Origin: an uncultured Eubacteriales bacterium
GTDB lineage: Bacteria > Bacillota > Clostridia > Christensenellales > Aristaeellaceae
Assembly: GCA_900542445.1 (NCBI GenBank)
Contig: UQNN01000014.1
Coordinates: 1 to 51,350 of the forward strand
Direction: 5' to 3'
Length of the DNA: 51,350 nt
Shown here: piece by piece, positions 39,112 to 46,077 of the stretch
How positions within the stretch are numbered: position 1 is the stretch's first letter
Layout: each line of letters starts with the position of its first letter
The notes under the pieces: generated by a model
Databases searched by the model: none
Told to the model about the DNA's origin: nothing
Seen by the model: the letters and a program-made list of their open reading frames with translations, nothing else
Program-made: the position numbers and the translations under genes

Positions 39112-40517
39112 AAAAACAGTCGCTTTTCGCGCGGATTCTGATTCCGACGCTGCTGACGCTAGCGCTTCTGCCGCCGATTGCCTGCCTGATTTTTCGTCAG
39201 GCAGCCGAGCAATATGCCTATTCAGAGGCGGAGCAGGATTTGCGGGCGCTTCAGGAAAGCGTATTGCCGCTCATGGAGCAGAAATTTGAAAATACTGCAA
39301 TGAGCGGCATGCAGGAGCGGGTGCGCAACTTTTTAAGAAGTGTCAGCGGCACGGTGCGCCGTCAGCAGGGGCGGGCCAGACTGCTGATTTATGCGTCGGA
39401 TCAACGGCTGATCTACCCAAACGATGAACAGGAACGAGTCGATGCGCAGGCGATTTCCGCACTGTGCGTTGCATATATGCAGTCAAAAGGTTTCGCGGAA
39501 GGCGCGGACGTTGTGCAGCTGAGCGGGGAAGAGGAAAATGATCTTGTTTCCATCTATAAAGTGCCGACGCAGTCCCAGCAGATTGAGTATTTGGTGACAT
39601 ATTGCCCGGTTTCGGAGATAGGCACATGGATTAATGGCGCAAGCCGCATGGTGCTGATGATTGCTTTCGGCATGATAGCGCTGATTGCGCTGGTGTTGTG
39701 GTTTGCGGCGGGCAGTGTGGCCAAAACGCTGCGCAGTCTCTGCCAAAACGCGGCGGCGATTGGAGCGGGCAGCTTTGATGAGATGACAACAGCATTTTCC
39801 CTGCGCGAACCGGAGAGCCTGCGCCAGTCGATGAATGCGATGGTCAGGCAGCTTCGCCATGCCGACGAGGTTCAACGAGACTTTTTCCAAAATGTTTCCC
39901 ATGAATTGCGCAACCCGCTGATGTCCATCTGCGGCTATGCGCAGGGCATTGAACAGAACGTTTTCCCCCAGCCGCAGCAGGCGGCACACACCATTTTGGA
40001 GGAGAGCGACCGATTGACGAGGCTGGTTGGTAGTCTGCTGACTCTTTCCCGCATTGAAAGCGGCCAGCATGCGCCGGAGCTTGCGCCGCTCTGCGTGGGA
40101 GAATGCATGGAAGACTGCCTGGATCGCGCGGCAGGCGCGGCGCTGCAAAAGAACATTCGACTGTGTTATACGGCTCCGGAAAAACGGCTTTTTGTGTTGG
40201 GCAACGAGGAGCTTTTCGCGCAGGTTGCCGAAAACCTGCTCAGCAACGCCATTCGCTATGCGCATGCGACGGTGGAAGTGGCCTGCACGGAGAAGGATGG
40301 ATGGATTCAGGTGACTGTGGTGGACGATGGAGATGGCATTGACGAAAAGGATCTGCCGCGAATCTTTGAACGCTGTTATAAAGGGAAGGGCGGGCATTTC
40401 GGCATTGGTCTGGCGATTGCGCGCTCGGCGGCAGAGCAGATGCAGGGAACACTTTCAGCTATGAACAGAGAAAGCGGCGGCGCATGCTTCACATGGACGC
40501 TTTTAAAATTGGATTGA
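39108..40517 (+). CDS. Sensor histidine kinase
   Basis: A 469-residue membrane kinase. First helix at about 8-27, an outer sensor region (about 28-175), second helix at about 178-200, HAMP, then HisKA with His265 (NVSHELRNPLMSICG) and HATPase (NLLSNAIRYA, DDGDGI, HFGIGLAIARS). The start is GTG 39108, overlapping the regulator's TGA. The ligand is unknown. The divergent repeat-protein gene is one candidate target. Confidence 0.9.
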   Translation: MKKQSLFARILIPTLLTLALLPPIACLIFRQAAEQYAYSEAEQDLRALQESVLPLMEQKFENTAMSGMQERVRNFLRSVSGTVRRQQGRARLLIYASDQRLIYPNDEQERVDAQAISALCVAYMQSKGFAEGADVVQLSGEEENDLVSIYKVPTQSQQIEYLVTYCPVSEIGTWINGASRMVLMIAFGMIALIALVLWFAAGSVAKTLRSLCQNAAAIGAGSFDEMTTAFSLREPESLRQSMNAMVRQLRHADEVQRDFFQNVSHELRNPLMSICGYAQGIEQNVFPQPQQAAHTILEESDRLTRLVGSLLTLSRIESGQHAPELAPLCVGECMEDCLDRAAGAALQKNIRLCYTAPEKRLFVLGNEELFAQVAENLLSNAIRYAHATVEVACTEKDGWIQVTVVDDGDGIDEKDLPRIFERCYKGKGGHFGIGLAIARSAAEQMQGTLSAMNRESGGACFTWTLLKLD

Positions 40518-40642
40518 TTGATTTTTGACATCCGCGAAAAATAAAAAATGTGAAAAGCCGGAAAATGTCTGAAAAAATGCAGAATTTCGGCGGAATTTCC
40601 AAAAAGAATCGCTGAGATTGACAGAAAAAATCAAAATTCCTC

Positions 40643-40671
40643 TTTACAACATCAGACGACTGGTGTATAAT
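40643..40671 (+). promoter_or_regulatory. Promoter of the alcohol dehydrogenase gene
   Basis: -35 TTTACA (40643-40648), 17-base spacer, -10 TATAAT (40666-40671), about 100 bases before the ATG. Confidence 0.8.
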
Positions 40672-40775
40672 ACGCGCAGAGATTGATAAAGAAACGTCAA
40701 ACACATGTTCCGAGTCAATCAGAAGCGTCAAAAACCGAGATGGGCGTCGTCCCAGAAAAACAGGAGGAATAGATT

Positions 40776-41993
40776 ATGGCTCGTTTCACTCTTCCCCGCG
40801 ATTTGTATCATGGCAAGGGCGCGCTGGAAGCGCTGAAAACCTTTGAAGGCAAGCGCGCGATGATTTGCGTCGGCGGCGGCTCGATGAAGCGCTTCGGCTT
40901 CCTCGATAAGGCGGAGCAGTATTTGAAGGAAGCAGGCATGGAAGTCGAGCTTTATGAAGGCATCGAGCCTGACCCGTCCGTGGAAACCGTCATGAAGGGC
41001 GCGGCCGCGATGGCCAAGTTCCAGCCGGACTGGATTATCGCCATGGGCGGCGGCTCGCCGATCGACGCGGCCAAGGCCATGTGGATCAAATACGAGTATC
41101 CGGATTGCACGTTTGAGGATATGTGCAAGGTCTTCGGTCTGCCGAAGCTGCGCCGCAAGGCTCACTTCTGCGCCATCTCTTCCACCTCCGGCACGGCGAC
41201 CGAAGTGACGGCGTTCTCCATCATCACGGATTATTCCAAGGGCATCAAGTACCCGATCGCCGATTTTGAAATCACGCCGGACGTGGCGATCGTCGATCCG
41301 GATCTGGCCGAGACTATGCCCAAGAAGCTGGTCGCCCACACTGGCATGGACGCGATGACCCACGCCATCGAGGCGTATGTCTCCACCGCGAACTGCGACT
41401 TCACCGATCCGCTGGCTATTCACGCCATCGAGATGATCATGAAGGACCTTGTGCCCAGCTACAACGGCGATATGGCCGCCCGCGACAGCATGCACAACGC
41501 CCAGTGCCTGGCCGGCATGGCGTTCTCCAACGCGCTGCTGGGCATCGTGCACTCCATGGCGCACAAGACCGGCGCCGCGTTTGCGGATTACGGCGCGCAC
41601 ATCATCCACGGCGCGGCCAACGCAATGTATCTGCCGAAGGTTATCGCTTTCAACGCGAAGGATGAGACGGCCAAGAAGCGCTACGGCGTGATCGCCGATT
41701 ATATGCACCTGGGCGGCAAGGACGACGACGAGAAGGTCGCGCTGCTGATCGCCTATCTGCGCAAGATGAACGACGACCTCAACATCCCGCACTGCATCGG
41801 GCACTACGGCGCGGACAGCTATCCGTGCGAGCAGGGCTTTGTGCCGGAGAACGTCTTCCTGGAGCGCCTGCCGGAAATCGCCAAGAACGCCATCGCCGAC
41901 GCCTGCACCGGCTCCAATCCGCGTCAGCCGAGCCAGGAGGAGATGGAGAAGCTGCTCAAGTGCTGCTACTATGACACCGAGGTTGACTTCTAA
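40776..41993 (+). CDS. Iron-containing alcohol dehydrogenase
   Basis: A 405-residue group III NAD(P)H-dependent alcohol/aldehyde oxidoreductase. Dinucleotide site GGGSPIDAAKAMW, then SSTSGTATEVT. Metal ligands are seen in HTGMDAMTHAIEAYVS (Asp and His) and in GIVHSMAHKTGAAF with a further His in IIHGAANAM. It resembles butanol or AdhE-type ethanol dehydrogenases, so it probably disposes of reducing equivalents in fermentation. The ATG follows AGGAGG. Single gene with its own promoter and terminator. Confidence 0.92.
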   Translation: MARFTLPRDLYHGKGALEALKTFEGKRAMICVGGGSMKRFGFLDKAEQYLKEAGMEVELYEGIEPDPSVETVMKGAAAMAKFQPDWIIAMGGGSPIDAAKAMWIKYEYPDCTFEDMCKVFGLPKLRRKAHFCAISSTSGTATEVTAFSIITDYSKGIKYPIADFEITPDVAIVDPDLAETMPKKLVAHTGMDAMTHAIEAYVSTANCDFTDPLAIHAIEMIMKDLVPSYNGDMAARDSMHNAQCLAGMAFSNALLGIVHSMAHKTGAAFADYGAHIIHGAANAMYLPKVIAFNAKDETAKKRYGVIADYMHLGGKDDDEKVALLIAYLRKMNDDLNIPHCIGHYGADSYPCEQGFVPENVFLERLPEIAKNAIADACTGSNPRQPSQEEMEKLLKCCYYDTEVDF

Positions 41994-42016
41994 TCAAGCT
42001 CCAATCCGATTTTTAC

Positions 42017-42050
42017 GGGGGACGCCGGAAAAAACGGCGTCCCCTGTATT
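42017..42050 (+). terminator. Terminator after the alcohol dehydrogenase gene
   Basis: Perfect 10-base arms GGGGACGCCG/CGGCGTCCCC with an A-rich loop. The following tract is only TGTATT, so it may be partial. Confidence 0.65.
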
Positions 42051-42178
42051 GATGACAGGCTTGGACGGAAAAATCACATAAAATGCAGGGCAACGCCGTT
42101 TTGTGTCGAATAAATTAACAGTTTACGTTCCGCACGTTAAAGGAACGTGATTCGGAGTTTGATTCAGGAGGAAGCGTC

Positions 42179-43021
42179 ATGTTCAAAATCATCAAAAAAG
42201 AGCGCCTGAACCCGACCGTCACCAAGATGGTGATCGATGCGCCATTTATCGCCAAGAAGGCAGAACCCGGCCAGTTCATCATCCTGCGTGCGCTGGAGGA
42301 CAGCGAGCGCATTCCGCTGACCATCGCGGATTATGACCGCGAGGGCGGCACGATCACGATTATCTACCAGATCGTCGGCGGCTCGACGATGGAGCTGGAT
42401 ACCCTTGAAGAGGGGCAATGCCTGCATGATTTCGTTGGCCCGCTGGGCGTTGCGACGCACACCGATGGCCTCAAAAAGGTCGCCGTGGTCGGCGGCGGCG
42501 TGGGCTGCGCCATCGCGCTGCCCGTGACCAAGAAGCTGCACGAGCAGGGCTGCGAAGTGCATGCTATCGTTGGCTTCCGCAATAAAGACCTTGTGATTCT
42601 GGAGGATGAGTTCAAGGCCGCTTCCAGCAAGATGGTCATGATGACCGACGACGGCAGCCACGGCGAAAAAGGCCTGGTCACCGCCGCGCTGGAGCGCCTG
42701 ATTCAGGAGGGCAACGAGTATGACGAGGTTATCGCCATCGGCCCGCTGGTCATGATGAAATTCGTCTGCGCCGTGACGAAGAAATACAACGTGAAGACCG
42801 TTGTTTCCATGAACCCGATCATGATCGACGGCACGGGCATGTGCGGCGGCTGCCGCCTGACCGTCGGCGGCGAAACGAAGTTCGCCTGCGTGGACGGCCC
42901 GGACTTCGACGGCCATCTGGTCGATTTCGACGAGGCCATGAAGCGCAGCACGATGTACCGCGACTTTGAACAGCATGCCCGCGAGGCGCACTGCAACCTG
43001 ATGAACAAGGAGGTCAAGTAA
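42179..43021 (+). CDS. nfnA: NfnA-type FAD/[2Fe-2S] subunit (NAD-binding)
   Basis: Small subunit of an NADH-dependent reduced ferredoxin:NADP oxidoreductase (280 residues), cytoplasmic. An FAD-binding beta-barrel (about 1-95, with RIPLTIADYD) is followed by an NAD-binding domain (VAVVGGGVGCAIALPV). The C-terminal [2Fe-2S] ligands are in DGTGMCGGCRLTVGG...FAC: one Asp-type plus three Cys, as in NfnA. The ATG follows AGGAGG. The 185 bases upstream contain GTTCC/GGAAC inverted arms (42126-42145) but no clear promoter. Confidence 0.88.
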   Translation: MFKIIKKERLNPTVTKMVIDAPFIAKKAEPGQFIILRALEDSERIPLTIADYDREGGTITIIYQIVGGSTMELDTLEEGQCLHDFVGPLGVATHTDGLKKVAVVGGGVGCAIALPVTKKLHEQGCEVHAIVGFRNKDLVILEDEFKAASSKMVMMTDDGSHGEKGLVTAALERLIQEGNEYDEVIAIGPLVMMKFVCAVTKKYNVKTVVSMNPIMIDGTGMCGGCRLTVGGETKFACVDGPDFDGHLVDFDEAMKRSTMYRDFEQHAREAHCNLMNKEVK

Positions 43022-43022
43022 C

Positions 43023-44426
43023 ATGGCCGTCATGCGCAATATGGACCCGAAGAAGTGCCCGATGCCTTCCCAGGAACCCAACGTTCGCAACAAGAACTTT
43101 AACGAGGTTGCCCTGGGTTATACCTATGAAATGGCCGTGAACGAGGCCAAGCGCTGCCTGAACTGCCCGAAAAAGCCCTGCCGCAGCGCCTGCCCGGTTC
43201 AGATTGACATCCCCGCGTTTATCGAGCGCGTCGCCAACGAGGATATGGAGGGCGCTTACAAGGTGCTGAACGCGTCCTCCGCCCTGCCCGCCGTCTGCGG
43301 CCGCGTCTGCCCGCAGGAGACTCAGTGCGAGGGCAAGTGCGTGCGCGGCATCAAGGGCGAACCGGTCGGCATCGGCCGTCTGGAGCGCTTTGTGGCCGAC
43401 TGGCACCGTGAGCACGTGGAGGATCATCCCGAAGCGCCGGCTCCGAACGGCCACAAGGTCGCCGTCATCGGCGCCGGTCCGTCCGGCCTGACCGCCGCGG
43501 GCGACTTGGCGAAGCTGGGATATAAGGTCACGATTTACGAAGCCCTGCATCTGGCAGGCGGCGTGCTTGTCTACGGCATTCCGGAGTTCCGTCTCCCGAA
43601 GGCCATCGTGCAGAAGGAAATCGACGGCCTGAAAGCCATGGGCGTGGATATCGAAACGAACATGGTCATCGGCAAGGTGCTCACCATCGACGAGCTGTTT
43701 GAGATGGGCTTTGAGGCCGTATATGTCGCCTCCGGCGCAGGCCTGCCGCGCTTCATGGGCATCCCCGGCGAGAGCCTCAAGGGCGTGTATTCCGCCAACG
43801 AGTATCTGACCCGCATCAACCTGATGAAGGCGTATCGCGAGGACAGCAAAACCCCGATCAAGCACAGCGGCAAGGTCGCCGTGGTCGGCGGCGGCAACGT
43901 CGCGATGGACGCGGCGCGTTCGGCCAAGCGTCTCGGCGCGGAAGAGGTTTACATCGTCTATCGCCGCGGCATGGAAGAGCTTCCGGCCCGTAAGGAAGAA
44001 GTGGAGCATGCCGAGGAAGAGGGGATCATCTTCAAGACCCTCACTAATCCGGTTGAGGTGCTCGGCAACGAGAACGGCGAAGTCTGCGGCATGCGCTGCG
44101 TGGAGATGGAGCTGGGCGAACCGGATGCCTCCGGCCGCCGCCGCCCGATCGTCAAGGAAGGCAGCGAATTTGTGCTGGATGTGGATACGATGATCATGTC
44201 CATCGGCACCAGCCCGAACCCGCTCATCCGCCATACCACGCCGGGCCTTGAGACGAACAAGCACGGCTGCATCATCACCAACGGCGATGACGGTCTGACC
44301 AGCCGCGAAGGCGTATATGCCGGCGGCGACGCTGTCACCGGCGCGGCAACGGTCATCCTCGCCATGGGCGCGGGTAAACACGCCGCAAAGGCCATCGACG
44401 AATATATCAAGAGCAAAAACGCGTAA
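43023..44426 (+). CDS. nfnB: NfnB-type FAD/[4Fe-4S] subunit (GltD-like, NADPH-binding)
   Basis: Large subunit (467 residues) of the bifurcating transhydrogenase. The N-terminal cluster domain has CLNCPKKPCRSACPV (about 40-54) and CGRVCPQETQCEGKC (about 92-106) for two [4Fe-4S] clusters. An FAD fold follows (VAVIGAGPSGLTAAGDLA), then an NADPH fold (VAVVGGGNVAMDAARSAKRLG), ending with GVYAGGDAVTGAATVILAMGAG. The ATG is one base after the nfnA stop, with AAGGAGG inside the end of nfnA. A lone GltD-like glutamate synthase subunit is excluded by the NfnA partner and absence of GltB. Confidence 0.9.
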   Translation: MAVMRNMDPKKCPMPSQEPNVRNKNFNEVALGYTYEMAVNEAKRCLNCPKKPCRSACPVQIDIPAFIERVANEDMEGAYKVLNASSALPAVCGRVCPQETQCEGKCVRGIKGEPVGIGRLERFVADWHREHVEDHPEAPAPNGHKVAVIGAGPSGLTAAGDLAKLGYKVTIYEALHLAGGVLVYGIPEFRLPKAIVQKEIDGLKAMGVDIETNMVIGKVLTIDELFEMGFEAVYVASGAGLPRFMGIPGESLKGVYSANEYLTRINLMKAYREDSKTPIKHSGKVAVVGGGNVAMDAARSAKRLGAEEVYIVYRRGMEELPARKEEVEHAEEEGIIFKTLTNPVEVLGNENGEVCGMRCVEMELGEPDASGRRRPIVKEGSEFVLDVDTMIMSIGTSPNPLIRHTTPGLETNKHGCIITNGDDGLTSREGVYAGGDAVTGAATVILAMGAGKHAAKAIDEYIKSKNA

Positions 44427-44444
44427 AGACAGATATCAATATCA

Positions 44445-44487
44445 GCCCGTTCGCATTTCTCAAGAAGGTGCGGGCGGGCATTTTTTA
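44445..44487 (+). terminator. Terminator after nfnB
   Basis: GCCCG..CGCA / TGCG..CGGGC imperfect stem followed by ATTTTTTAT. Confidence 0.75.
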
Positions 44488-44549
44488 TATGCCGCTTTAT
44501 ACAGAAACGATTGTTATTATTGCATGCAAAAAAAGAGAAAAAAATCATC

Positions 44550-44594
44550 GGGGGGGGGTACATGCTTGCGCAGATTTTGTAAAACTGGTATAAT
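44550..44594 (+). promoter_or_regulatory. Promoter with an upstream G9 tract
   Basis: -35 TTGCGC (44566-44571), 17-base spacer, -10 TATAAT (44589-44594). A run of nine G (44550-44558) ends 7 bases before the -35 box and follows an A-rich stretch. Confidence 0.75.
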
Positions 44595-44630
44595 ATCGAC
44601 ATCAAATTCAAATCAAAGGAATCAGAAATT

Positions 44631-45812
44631 ATGACGACATTTTCCGAACGGATGACTGCCGCAAGAAAAGATAAAAAACTGACGCAGGATCAGGTTGCGC
44701 AGGCGCTGGGTGTTTCGCGCCAGCTGGTTTCCCATTGGGAAAATGGGCGCGTTGAACCCACGCAGGAACAACGGGAAGCCATTTGCAAGCTGCTGGATAT
44801 CCCCATGGACGCGCCGAAACCGACCCCGCTGCACAAGCGTATTCTGGCCGCTGCGGCGTTGATCGCCTTTGTCGCGATTTTGGTGATGGCGGTATACCCG
44901 ATTTACAAGAGCCGCCGCGCGGGCACAACTGCGGAGGCCGCCGTGCAGGAAACACAGGCGCCGCAGGGCGAGCGGTATTCGTGGGAGTGGTTCCAGCAGC
45001 CGGATGCGCAGCCGCAGGAGGGGCAGGCTTATGTGGAGCTGACCACGGCGGAAAAGCCGCTGATGCTCATCGAGAGCGGCGATGATGCGAAGCCGTATCT
45101 GTGGAACATCCTCATCTATGCGCAGGAGACAAACGGCGTTCCTTTCACGATGGAAAAGATCACCGAGGTCTTTTTCAACAATGAAAAACTGCCGATGTAT
45201 ACCGGCGAAATGACGGGCGACGAGATCGCGTGGTACTGGTATACGACGCGACTGGAACAGGGCGATTTTGTCAATTATTCCACCAACCGTCTGGCAGACG
45301 GCGGTATCGGTTACGGCGTAGCCGTCGAGGGAAAGGACGACAACGGAAACGAGCTGACCTTCAAATTGTATATTCCGCTTTCCGGCGAAATCAGGCCAAA
45401 GCTGACGCCGGAGGATTTTACGAAAGAAGCCGAACCGCAGGAAAATCAGGCATATATCCGCATTAAGCCGACTCAGGATCCCGTGGGATTGACACAGGAC
45501 GCATTCTTTCAGGGCGGACAGGGCTGGTATTACAGCTTTTCCATGCAGAATGAAAGCGATGTAGCCTTTACGCCGGAAAGCGTGATGATTGTGCTCTTTG
45601 ACCAAGGCGAACAGCGGTTACAGGTTGTTCTGCCGACCTCCATTTTCGGTTTTGGCGAGATGAATCAGGGCGACGAGCCGCTGCTCTATGAAGATGCGGC
45701 CGCGCTGCAAACCACTGACTGCATTGGAATCATGCTCAGGGGTACGGATGCGAACGGCAACGCGTGCGCGTTTACCTCGATGGTGCATCTGACGCAAGGG
45801 ACGAATCCATGA
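44631..45812 (+). CDS. HTH-XRE membrane sensor with a duplicated outer domain
   Basis: A 393-residue protein. The N-terminal XRE helix-turn-helix is at 5-60 (TQDQVAQALGVSRQLVSHWENG), one membrane helix at 70-92, then an extracytoplasmic region made of two related halves. QPQEGQAYVEL (127-137) matches EPQENQAYIRI (268-278), and GKDDNGNELTFKLYIPL (234-250) matches GTDANGNACAFTSMVHL (371-387). This is the one-component trans-membrane regulator layout: outer sensing coupled to DNA binding. The ATG follows AAAGGAATC. Its stop overlaps the next gene's start (ATGA). Confidence 0.8.
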   Translation: MTTFSERMTAARKDKKLTQDQVAQALGVSRQLVSHWENGRVEPTQEQREAICKLLDIPMDAPKPTPLHKRILAAAALIAFVAILVMAVYPIYKSRRAGTTAEAAVQETQAPQGERYSWEWFQQPDAQPQEGQAYVELTTAEKPLMLIESGDDAKPYLWNILIYAQETNGVPFTMEKITEVFFNNEKLPMYTGEMTGDEIAWYWYTTRLEQGDFVNYSTNRLADGGIGYGVAVEGKDDNGNELTFKLYIPLSGEIRPKLTPEDFTKEAEPQENQAYIRIKPTQDPVGLTQDAFFQGGQGWYYSFSMQNESDVAFTPESVMIVLFDQGEQRLQVVLPTSIFGFGEMNQGDEPLLYEDAAALQTTDCIGIMLRGTDANGNACAFTSMVHLTQGTNP

Positions 45813-45943
45813 CGCAGAACCTCGGCGAAAAAATCCGGCAGGCGCGCCGCGAAAAGGGCATGACGCAGGAACAGCTTGCGCAGGCGCTTTTCGTCAGCCG
45901 GCAGACGGTTTCCAACTGGGAAAACGGAGTTTCCCATAGTTAA
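45809..45943 (+). pseudogene. Truncated HTH-XRE gene cut at an insertion junction
   Basis: A 44-codon frame starting at the ATGA overlap with the upstream gene. It encodes a complete helix-turn-helix, EKIRQARREKGMTQEQLAQA followed by LFVSRQTVSNWENG, then VSHS and a stop. It is a tandem paralogue of the upstream HTH. The sequence becomes unrelated and AT-rich immediately after WENG (about 45925), where the recognition domain would continue into a linker. So the rest of the gene was displaced by the DNA to the right. Confidence 0.75.
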
Positions 45944-45992
45944 AGATACCACACCAAATATAACGAATCCACGCTTATATGATACTGCATGA

Positions 45993-46041
45993 AAAAAGGT
46001 ACTTGATAAAAGCAATGAAGCGCAATATCAAGTACCTTTTT
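45993..46041. terminator. Bidirectional terminator at the start of the AT-rich module
   Basis: AAAAAGGTACTTGATA / TATCAAGTACCTTTTT, perfect 16-base arms with a 17-base loop. It terminates the permease transcript on minus and any readthrough on plus. Confidence 0.85.
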
Positions 46042-46077
46042 GATTTGTTTTTTACATGGTTATTAAGAGAATTACTC

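Noticed and set aside
42100..42122. Possible Rex site TTGTG...TTAACA before nfnA
   Set aside because: The half-sites are imperfect and the spacing is three bases too long for the usual 18-base Rex operator.
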